Below, piece after piece: positions 1 through 5,097 of a DNA stretch of 7,453 bases. Under the pieces are notes generated by a model, which searched no databases, was not told the origin of the DNA, and worked only from the letters and a program-made list of their open reading frames with translations. Numbering within the stretch: position 1 is the stretch's first letter; every line of letters starts with the position of its first letter. Origin of the DNA: Actinomycetota bacterium (GTDB lineage: Bacteria; Actinomycetota; Actinomycetes; Nanopelagicales; Nanopelagicaceae); contig WLQA01000035.1 of assembly GCA_009698515.1 (NCBI GenBank), positions 1-7,453 of the forward strand, given 5' to 3'. A program made the translations under genes and the position numbers.

Positions 1-251
1 CAATCTAAATCACATGGAGTAATAAATTCACTTTTGGCATCTGATATCTGGGTTAAACAATCATCTATGTTGATAGAGAGTAAATCATTTTGTATCCAAC
101 CCAGATCTTTATGCGCTAAGTAGCGAGTTCCTTCTAATATTTCTTGATAGACATTGATCGCACCGCGAGATGCGATTTCATAACCCCAAAAAGCATCCCC
201 TGGGCAGATAGTGATAAATAATCTAAGTCTGGCTTCTACTTCATTAATCAT
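1..251 (-). CDS. dprA: DNA-processing protein DprA, N-terminal part only (gene runs off the left edge)
   Basis: DprA loads RecA onto incoming single-stranded DNA during natural transformation and is widely kept even in bacteria not known to be competent. Only the first 83 codons are visible, from an ATG at 251; an in-frame stop two codons upstream fixes this as the only ATG choice. The visible part matches the actinobacterial DprA N-terminus: a helical start (EVEARLRLF) followed by a Pro-Gly-Asp (CPGD), then a Gly-Ala pair (SRGAINVYQEIL), and near the edge FITPCDLD, which corresponds to the family's (V/I)xPxDxEWP motif. The two leftover bases (TG) fit the expected Trp codon. The Rossmann-like core lies outside the window. 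It is downstream of rnhB on the same strand and its ATG overlaps the stop of a small possible frame (TAATG), so translational coupling is plausible. No Shine-Dalgarno is visible. The identification rests on spaced motifs and the rplS-lepB-rnhB context, not on the catalytic core. Confidence 0.74.
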   Translation of the reverse strand, partial: MINEVEARLRLFITICPGDAFWGYEIASRGAINVYQEILEGTRYLAHKDLGWIQNDLLSINIDDCLTQISDAKSEFITPCDLD

Positions 252-376
252 TAATTAAAGATAGATAAGGCTTGCGCCCAAATATTTAAAACTTTCTTTT
301 GCTGTGAATTAAGAGGCGCTGTTGATAATCTCTGCAATATTTGAAAAGGATTTGCGATGAATTGGAAGTACGCCAT
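251..376 (-). CDS. possible small protein (41 aa) bridging rnhB and dprA; may be chance
   Basis: This unrecognised frame begins with ATG inside the last 68 bases of rnhB, in a different frame, fills the 57-base gap after rnhB, and stops at TAA overlapping the dprA ATG as TAATG. The product would begin MAYFQFIANPFQIL and end QKKVLNIWAQALSIFN: Gln/Asn-rich, mildly basic in the middle, amphipathic toward the end, with no signal peptide or clear membrane segment. A purine-rich AAAAGAA precedes the ATG but is a weak ribosome site. In its favour are the filling of the gap and the stop/start overlap. Against it are the short length, half of it lying over a conserved gene, and no recognised family. 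It could instead act as a coupling leader that delivers ribosomes to dprA. Confidence 0.27.
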   Translation of the reverse strand: MAYFQFIANPFQILQRLSTAPLNSQQKKVLNIWAQALSIFN

Positions 377-917
377 GTTCTTTTATCGCATCTGTGTGTG
401 ATTTAGTTATGTAACCCTTGTGACCGGCCAGGCCATAACCTGGGTAATTCTTATCGAGCTCGATCATAATTCGATCGCGATAAACCTTAGCCAAAATGGA
501 GGCTGCGCTAATTGAGATCGCTACCTGATCGCCTTTCCACACCGCTAAATTTGGCGTTACCAATCCTGGTATGGCGTAACCATCAGTTAAAACATAATCT
601 GGATCAATTGATAAAGCGTTAATGGCTCGTCGCATGCCTTCGATATTGCATTTATGTAGCCCTAATGAATCAATCTCATCAACGCTTACTTCAATTATTG
701 AATAGGTCAAGGATTGTTCAATCACAACATCAAAGAGCTGCTCTCGCTTAGCAGGAGTTAACTCTTTGGAATCTCTGATCTCATTGAGAGATTTCGAAAG
801 TGGATCTTTTAAAATTACCGAAGCGATTACTAGCGGGCCAGCACAGGGGCCACGTCCGGCCTCATCAACTCCGGCGATATTTTTTATACCAGCATCTAGG
901 AGTTGTTTTTCAATCAT
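309..917 (-). CDS. rnhB: Ribonuclease HII
   Basis: RNase HII cuts the RNA strand of RNA-DNA hybrids and starts removal of single ribonucleotides misincorporated into DNA; it acts in the cytoplasm with divalent metal. The 202-residue product is of normal length. The first active-site block is GVDEAGRGPCAGP at residues 16-28, with Asp18 and Glu19 as the acidic pair. RDSKELTPAKRE (48-59) is the family's second block. Asp112 in LTDG and Asp130 in KGD supply the other two acidic residues, followed by the SISAASILAKVYRDR helix (135-149) and YPGYGLAGHKGY around 158-169. All four expected catalytic carboxylates are present. It starts 8 bases after lepB, so it is very likely co-transcribed; only a weak AAAAAG lies upstream of the ATG. 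Its 3' end may overlap a small frame leading to dprA. Confidence 0.97.
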   Translation of the reverse strand: MIEKQLLDAGIKNIAGVDEAGRGPCAGPLVIASVILKDPLSKSLNEIRDSKELTPAKREQLFDVVIEQSLTYSIIEVSVDEIDSLGLHKCNIEGMRRAINALSIDPDYVLTDGYAIPGLVTPNLAVWKGDQVAISISAASILAKVYRDRIMIELDKNYPGYGLAGHKGYITKSHTDAIKEHGVLPIHRKSFSNIAEIINSAS

Positions 918-925
918 TTAACTAA

Positions 926-1597
926 TTACTTTTTAACTGCAATCTTTCCTAGTTCGACACCTTTATCTAGAAAATCCAAATGGTTAAATGGCCAAACAAT
1001 AAAAGCAGCACGTCCAACAACCTTTGTTAGAGGCACCATTCCTTTATTTACATCATCGGTATGAAATCGAGAATCCGCACTTGCGCCACGATGATCACCC
1101 ATCACCCAGATATAACCTTGTGGCACAGTTACATTAAATTTTGAATCACTTGGTGCATTATTTTCATATACATAAGGCTCATTAACTGATTTACCATTTA
1201 CTTGAATCTTTCCAGAAGAATCACAACAAATAACAGTGTCACCACCTACGCCAATAACTCGCTTGATTAAAAATTGCTTTGCTGGGTCTGGTACTACGCC
1301 AAGTGTGATCAACGCATTTTTAGCCTGACCGGTTATGCCCTTGCTTGAATCCTCTGGCGCTGAACCTAACCAATTATCTGGATCGGCAAATACAACAACT
1401 TCGCCTCGTTTTATCTCTGAAAACAATGCACCAAATTTATTAACCGCAATGCGATCACCAATTTGCAAGGTATTTTCCATCGAACCGGATGGAATAAAGA
1501 AGAAATGTAGAAAGAAAGTTTTAACTATTATGGAGACGATTAAGGCCGAACCAACGATTATTGGAAGTTCGCGAAGGAGCGAGCCCTTCTTAGCCAT
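926..1597 (-). CDS. lepB: Signal peptidase I
   Basis: This membrane-anchored serine/lysine protease removes signal peptides from proteins leaving through Sec or Tat. The 223-residue protein has a short basic N-terminus (MAKKGSLLRE), one hydrophobic anchor at about residues 12-34, and then the catalytic serine box IPSGSMENTL with Ser39. The general-base lysine is Lys112 in FLIKRVIGVGGD. Box E is the GDHRGASADSR stretch near residue 167. A single anchor near the N-terminus with an outside catalytic domain is the usual Gram-positive/actinobacterial layout. The insert between the two catalytic boxes (about residues 76-108) and the Cys124-Cys125 pair after the lysine box also resemble actinobacterial homologues. 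It follows rplS by 15 bases and precedes rnhB by 8, consistent with an rplS-lepB-rnhB operon. Upstream AAGAAA is only a weak ribosome site. Confidence 0.97.
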   Translation of the reverse strand: MAKKGSLLRELPIIVGSALIVSIIVKTFFLHFFFIPSGSMENTLQIGDRIAVNKFGALFSEIKRGEVVVFADPDNWLGSAPEDSSKGITGQAKNALITLGVVPDPAKQFLIKRVIGVGGDTVICCDSSGKIQVNGKSVNEPYVYENNAPSDSKFNVTVPQGYIWVMGDHRGASADSRFHTDDVNKGMVPLTKVVGRAAFIVWPFNHLDFLDKGVELGKIAVKK

Positions 1598-1612
1598 TAG
1601 GTTTCTTAAACT

Positions 1613-2134
1613 TTAAGCTTTTGGTGCTTCTTCAGCTGGAGTCTCTGCAACAGGTGCTTCTGCAACTGGTGCCTCAACTTCTGCTGCTTGCGCAACTGGA
1701 GCTTCCACAGTTTCTTCAACTGTTGGTACCTCAACCTTTGCAGCCTTAACAGGTGCAACATAAGCTGGCTCAACAATAATTTCACCATCTGAACCACGAC
1801 GCTCTTTAATCTTTGTTGCCTTACCAGTTAGGTTGCGTAGGTAATAAAGCTTTGCGCGACGAGCAGATCCGTGACGAACAATTTCAATTCTTTCGATAAC
1901 AGGTGTGTGAACTGGGAATGTACGTTCTACGCCAACTCCGTAAGAGATCTTGCGAATACTAAATGTCTCGCGAACGCCAGAACCTTGGCGACGAATTACT
2001 ACGCCTTGGAAGATCTGGATACGAGATTTGTTTCCTTCGATAACACGTACGTGAACTTTTAATTCATCGCCGGGACGGAAAGATGGGATGTCGGTTCTAA
2101 GTGAGGCGGCATCTACAGCATCTAACACGTTCAT
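1613..2134 (-). CDS. rplS: 50S ribosomal protein L19 with a long acidic C-terminal tail
   Basis: L19 sits on the large subunit at the interface with 16S rRNA. Residues 1-113 form a complete L19: MNVLDAVDAASLRTDIPSFRPGD at the N-terminus, VHVRVIEGNKSRIQIFQGVVIRRQGSG in the middle, then SYGVGVERTFPVHTP and the basic RRAKLYYLRNLTGKATKIKERR. Typical L19 proteins end about here, near 115 residues. This one continues for another 60 residues that are nearly free of aromatics and rich in Ala, Val, Pro and Glu (11 Glu against 3 Lys from residue 121 on), including the exact repeat VEAPVA at 143-148 and 153-158. The tail is in frame with no sign of a frameshift, so it is probably a real, disordered acidic extension. 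The gene has the strongest Shine-Dalgarno in the window, as expected for a highly expressed protein, and leads the lepB-rnhB run. Confidence 0.97.
   Translation of the reverse strand: MNVLDAVDAASLRTDIPSFRPGDELKVHVRVIEGNKSRIQIFQGVVIRRQGSGVRETFSIRKISYGVGVERTFPVHTPVIERIEIVRHGSARRAKLYYLRNLTGKATKIKERRGSDGEIIVEPAYVAPVKAAKVEVPTVEETVEAPVAQAAEVEAPVAEAPVAETPAEEAPKA
1625..1708 (-). repeat. low-complexity Ala/Pro/Val/Glu repeat region coding the L19 tail
   Basis: The DNA for L19 residues 143-170 is made of degenerate repeats of a unit coding roughly EAPVA: VEAPVA twice exactly, then EAPVAE, ETPAEE and EAPKA. At the base level the copies have drifted, for example gcaactggtgcc against gcaactggagct, so this is an old, selected or slowly decaying repeat rather than a recent exact duplication. 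Confidence 0.7.
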
Positions 2135-2140
2135 TTTATT

Positions 2141-2145
2141 TCCTC
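2141..2145 (-). promoter_or_regulatory. strong ribosome binding site of rplS
   Basis: On the minus strand GAGGA lies 6 bases before the rplS ATG (TGAGGAAATAAAATG). It is the only clear Shine-Dalgarno core in front of any gene in the window, which suits a ribosomal protein needing strong initiation. Confidence 0.8.
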
Positions 2146-2221
2146 ATTATTTTTCTATCGAAGAGAGTTTCTTAAGCGAAGCCGTATCCTGCCATAGCAA
2201 GGGTGGTTAGATCAATTTGAG

Positions 2222-2992
2222 TCAGATTTGGGCTAATAACTGGGCATGCAGGGCAGCTCCAGCACAGACCACCATATCCCCGTCAGGTGCGCCACCAGTG
2301 CGTCCAGATATCACTGCGCCAGCTTCTGTTGCAATTAATCCACCAGCAGCAAAATCCCATTCCTTTAAAGAACTTTCAAAGTATCCATCAACTGCTCCCA
2401 TCGCTACATAACAAAGATCAACTGCTGCTGCGCCATTTCGACGAAGATCTCGAATTTGCGGAATTAATTTGCGCATTCGCTCACCTTGTTCAGTGCGAAG
2501 ATCTAAATCATATGAAAAACCAGTTGCAATTAATGCCAGCTTTAAATCAACTGGCTCATTGCACTTTATTTTCTTGCCATTATAAAAAGCCCCACCATTT
2601 TTGGTAGCGCTCCAGAATCCATTAATTGAAGGAGCAAACACAACTGCTGCAACAACACCTTCTTGACTCTTTGCAGCAATTGAAATATTCCAACCCGGTA
2701 AGCCATACAAGTAATTAACGGTGCCATCTAGTGGATCAATTACCCAAGTAATACCAGATTTACTAACTTTGGCAGCACCCTCTTCGGCAATAATTCCATC
2801 ATCGGGCCGAGCTGCTAATAACTTACTAACGATTAACTCTTCTGCTTGTTGGTCCATTTGTGTTGCAAAATCTACTGCTGAACTTTTTTCAGTAAAGGTA
2901 AAGGAGTCCGGCCGGTTCATTAATAATGCGCCAGCGGCCCTGGCCACATCTTCGGCAATACTTACTAACTCATCCGGTAAATTTAGGCTCAC
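2222..2992 (-). CDS. suhB: Inositol monophosphatase family protein (SuhB-like)
   Basis: The family hydrolyses inositol 1-phosphate or related sugar phosphates with Mg2+; actinobacteria use inositol for phosphatidylinositol and related compounds, but the exact substrate cannot be read from sequence. Numbered from the GTG at 2992 (256 residues), the metal-binding motifs are complete: Asp47 in TQMDQQAEE, Glu70-Glu71 in IIAEEGA, the signature DPLDGTVNYLYGLPGW from Asp86, and WDFAAGG with Asp213. The frame stays open upstream to an ATG at 3112, but that would overlap the sepH start antisense and add 40 Cys/Phe/Trp-rich residues unlike the family. A homologous N-terminus (LPDELVSIAEDVARAAGALL) begins just after the GTG. 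No Shine-Dalgarno precedes it, so a leaderless or weakly initiated message is likely. It is divergent from sepH and 87 bases upstream of rplS. The function is firm; the start is moderate. Confidence 0.93.
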   Translation of the reverse strand: MSLNLPDELVSIAEDVARAAGALLMNRPDSFTFTEKSSAVDFATQMDQQAEELIVSKLLAARPDDGIIAEEGAAKVSKSGITWVIDPLDGTVNYLYGLPGWNISIAAKSQEGVVAAVVFAPSINGFWSATKNGGAFYNGKKIKCNEPVDLKLALIATGFSYDLDLRTEQGERMRKLIPQIRDLRRNGAAAVDLCYVAMGAVDGYFESSLKEWDFAAGGLIATEAGAVISGRTGGAPDGDMVVCAGAALHAQLLAQI

Positions 2993-3001
2993 AGAGTTAT
3001 C

Positions 3002-3023
3002 TAAGCACGCCAAGTGCTGCTTA
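3002..3023. repeat. small inverted repeats in the suhB-sepH divergent region
   Basis: The 70-base region between the two start codons holds two overlapping inverted repeats: TAAGCA, 10 bases, TGCTTA (3002-3023), and inside it AGCAC, GCCAA, GTGCT (3004-3018). They could be an operator for one or both genes or could be chance. The run of A on the plus strand directly after it is in the wrong position for a terminator of either flanking gene. No convincing -10/-35 pair could be assigned for either gene. Confidence 0.35.
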
Positions 3024-3062
3024 AAAAACCAAAAGTCTCTACCTTTATGGCAATCTACTCTC

Positions 3063-3854
3063 ATGAACGAATCCACCGACTTGCGTTTAGTAGGTCGCTC
3101 CAGCGATGGCACAGAGCTGGAATTAATTGATCAAGATGGCAATAAATTTAATTTGCGCATCAGCGACACCTTGCGTTCAAATGTTAATCAACCAAGACTT
3201 GCAGCAGTTTCGGATTTTCAAGAAGAGGTAACAACCACAGTAAAAGAGGTTCAAGCAAGACTGCGCGGTGGTGAATCTATCGATTCAATCTCTCGCACAA
3301 CAGATTGGTCGATTGAAAAGGTAGAAAACTTTGCTGGACCAATTTTGCAGGAGCGAGCATTCATAATTGCACAAGCACTAGCTACGCAAATTAAACGCGA
3401 ACCACATGCGCCTTATTTAGAAACTGCAGTTTCTGCAAAATTAGCGCCACGTGGTGTTGATATGGCAACTGTTGAATGGAATACCCATCGCAAACCTGAT
3501 GGCAATTGGGAAGTAACTTTGTACTATCCACTTCGTGATGGATCAGCAGAAGATGCAAAGGGTGAAGCGGTTTGGGTATTTAACTTAGGTCGCAGATCTT
3601 TATTAGCTGATGATGATGGTGCTAGATGGATTGGTGGCGAAGAGAAACAACGTGCGCAACCAACTGTTGGCATGGTTTACACCGAAGCGCCTCGATTAGT
3701 TTCTATTAAAGAGGATATCGAAACTCACACCACCACCAGTTTTACAGTTGTTGATGATGCACCAGATGATGAAGCAAGAAAAGATGGCGTAACTAGAAGA
3801 ATTAAAATTCCTTCATGGGATGACATTATGTTTGGTAAAGATAAGGAAGATTAA
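3063..3854 (+). CDS. sepH: Septation protein SepH (DUF3071 family)
   Basis: SepH is an actinobacterial cell-division protein, shown in Streptomyces and mycobacteria to bind FtsZ and promote filament assembly at the septum. The 263-residue product shows the family layout. The N-terminal domain starts with LRLVGRSSDGTELELID (7-23) and FNLRISDTLRS (29-39). A helix-turn-helix-like segment runs over about residues 58-99, containing VQARLRGGESIDSI and the conserved VENFAGPILQERA. A WN-HRKPDGNWEVTLYY block (139-155) follows. A short acidic, probably disordered linker (about 205-245) leads to the hallmark C-terminal motif KIPSWDDIMFG (248-258). The start is the ATG where family similarity begins; the longer open frame to 2721 is antisense to suhB. 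No Shine-Dalgarno lies upstream, so a leaderless transcript is plausible. It appears shorter than Streptomyces SepH, mainly in the linker. It is divergent from suhB, a neighbour in other actinobacteria as far as I recall. Confidence 0.95.
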   Translation: MNESTDLRLVGRSSDGTELELIDQDGNKFNLRISDTLRSNVNQPRLAAVSDFQEEVTTTVKEVQARLRGGESIDSISRTTDWSIEKVENFAGPILQERAFIIAQALATQIKREPHAPYLETAVSAKLAPRGVDMATVEWNTHRKPDGNWEVTLYYPLRDGSAEDAKGEAVWVFNLGRRSLLADDDGARWIGGEEKQRAQPTVGMVYTEAPRLVSIKEDIETHTTTSFTVVDDAPDDEARKDGVTRRIKIPSWDDIMFGKDKED

Positions 3855-3863
3855 GAAATAACC

Positions 3864-4958
3864 TTACTTTGCAGTTAGCAAAGGAATTTTTACCTCAATA
3901 TCTGTAACTCCACCGTGGTGACCCACCATCCCAGTCTCTTCGCGAATTCGCGCCGGATCTACCAAAATTAAATCATCATTTGGAATTGCAATTAAATCCC
4001 CCATGCGCTCAAGTGAATCTTCAGAAACAACATCTCCAAATAACTTCTTAGCTACCGCCTCAGCTTTGCTTAAAACTTGTACTTGATCTCTATAAAACTC
4101 TCGCCATTGCGAAATAGTTTCCGCCTCAGCACCTGGCTTAATATAAATATGTCTTGCCCTTGGCTCACCGCCGATTAAACTCACATTTGTAAGTAGTTGA
4201 TTATCTTGACCCAAAATGCTTTGCGCGGTGCTATTTACCATTCCATGATCTGATGTAATCCATACGCGCGTTCCAGATGGAACTGATGAAATTACCTTAG
4301 TAATGAACTCGGCAACTTGTTGCAATGCGGTTAACCATTTATCTGAGCCAACACCTTCGTTATGTCCGGCAGCATCCAAGGTATTTAAGTATGTATAAAC
4401 AAAGGATGGTTGTGGTTTTAAGGCAGCTGCTACCGCCGTCACCATCTCATCAATTCCATTAGCACCAATGTATTTGGCACCACGCAATGCCGCTTGGGTA
4501 AATCCACTTCCCTCATATCTGCGCGCAGCAACATGTGTAACGCAAACTCCAGCCGTTACAGCGCGTTCAAATAATGTTGGAACTTTCTGCCACATAACCG
4601 GATCTACTCGTTCATCCCATTTTAGGGCATTTAATAATCGATTATCACTTCGCGGCACACGAACCGTATAGCCAAGCATTCCGTGAACGCCAGGCAAAGT
4701 GCCAGTTCCTAATGTTGAAAGACTAGTTGCGGTAGTTGATGGGAAATCCGCAAGTAAATTAGATTGCGTTTTTAGCTGCGAGAAAATAGTGAATTGATCG
4801 CTGAATTTTTCTAATGCATCTTGGCCCATGCCATCAATTAAAATTATGCACTCACGTTCTTCACCTTTGCCTAAGCGCAGCGGATCTGATGTATCTGGTG
4901 TACCAAGTGAGTGGAAAATTGAATTAGTTAGATGTGAAAGCCCAAACTGATCATTCAT
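3864..4958 (-). CDS. Type I phosphodiesterase/nucleotide pyrophosphatase-like protein (alkaline phosphatase superfamily)
   Basis: These two-zinc enzymes cleave phosphodiester or phosphomonoester bonds; the natural substrate of the actinobacterial branch is not known to me. The 364-residue protein carries the full set of expected metal ligands: Asp42 in LIDGMG, the nucleophile Thr76 (or Thr75) in FPSTTATSL, Asp195 and His199 in TLDAAGH, Asp237-His238 in TSDHGMVN, and His347 in MVGHHGGVTD. GTLPGVHGMLGY (86-97) and YEGSGFTQAALRGAKY (148-163) are also typical of this branch. No signal peptide or membrane segment is seen, so it is probably cytoplasmic. It ends 9 bases from the end of sepH, convergently, and is divergent from parC. 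The start is the ATG at 4958; only a distant AGAAAG lies upstream. It could have a more specific role tied to sepH, its conserved-looking neighbour, but nothing in the sequence says so. Confidence 0.92.
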   Translation of the reverse strand: MNDQFGLSHLTNSIFHSLGTPDTSDPLRLGKGEERECIILIDGMGQDALEKFSDQFTIFSQLKTQSNLLADFPSTTATSLSTLGTGTLPGVHGMLGYTVRVPRSDNRLLNALKWDERVDPVMWQKVPTLFERAVTAGVCVTHVAARRYEGSGFTQAALRGAKYIGANGIDEMVTAVAAALKPQPSFVYTYLNTLDAAGHNEGVGSDKWLTALQQVAEFITKVISSVPSGTRVWITSDHGMVNSTAQSILGQDNQLLTNVSLIGGEPRARHIYIKPGAEAETISQWREFYRDQVQVLSKAEAVAKKLFGDVVSEDSLERMGDLIAIPNDDLILVDPARIREETGMVGHHGGVTDIEVKIPLLTAK

Positions 4959-4993
4959 TTATTGATGGTGCTTTCTAAGTTTATTTTCCAGAT

Positions 4994-5022
4994 TTGAAGA
5001 GCGATTGTGGGCTAAATCGTAT
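4994..5022 (+). promoter_or_regulatory. weak candidate promoter for parC
   Basis: TTGAAG (4994-4999) and TCGTAT (5017-5022) are separated by 17 bases, an ideal sigma-70 spacing, but the -10 matches only three consensus bases. It lies directly before the inverted repeat at 5024-5052, which would then fall on the start of the transcript. The call rests only on spacing and partial consensus, and other placements in this AT-rich stretch are possible. Confidence 0.2.
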
Positions 5023-5023
5023 C

Positions 5024-5052
5024 AGCGAAAGTTTTCCCTACACATTTTCGCT
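5024..5052. repeat. 8-bp inverted repeat in the phosphodiesterase-parC divergent region
   Basis: AGCGAAAG (5024-5031) pairs with TTTTCGCT (5045-5052) across a 13-base loop, with seven Watson-Crick pairs and one G-T pair. There is no T-run after it on the plus strand and both genes point away, so it is not a terminator. An operator or a 5'-leader hairpin of parC are the likeliest roles if it has one. Confidence 0.45.
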
Positions 5053-5097
5053 TGTCGCTCCCCCAGTTCAGCAGCATTCATTGGCAAGATACTCCGC

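Noticed and set aside
1606..1797. Minus-strand Gln/Leu/Lys-rich frame over the rplS tail
   Set aside because: It is the alternative frame of the repetitive L19 tail; its repeats follow from the Ala/Pro/Glu codons of the real frame.
2160..2200. Mini-frame (MAGYGFA) in the suhB-rplS gap as an L19 leader peptide
   Set aside because: It has seven codons, no ribosome site before its ATG and no attenuator hairpins after it, so nothing supports translation or control. I also could not place a convincing rplS promoter in this 87-base gap.
2287..2607. Plus-strand 106-codon frame inside suhB
   Set aside because: It is a shadow of suhB with a composition typical of antisense frames and no recognisable motif.
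3002..3030. Hairpin followed by an A-run as a terminator
   Set aside because: The T-run would precede the hairpin on the minus strand and both flanking genes start here rather than end.
2721..3062. Upstream extension of sepH on the plus strand
   Set aside because: It is antisense to the conserved suhB coding sequence and family similarity begins at the ATG at 3063.
2993..3112. N-terminal extension of suhB to the ATG at 3112 or the ATG at 3064
   Set aside because: The extra residues do not resemble the family, and the ATG at 3064 overlaps the sepH ATG antisense (CATGA). Family similarity begins just after the GTG at 2992.
5005..5097. Upstream extension of parC
   Set aside because: The added 31 residues run through the inverted repeat and promoter-like region and do not resemble ParC N-termini; MAKTPKATLP at 5098 fits better.
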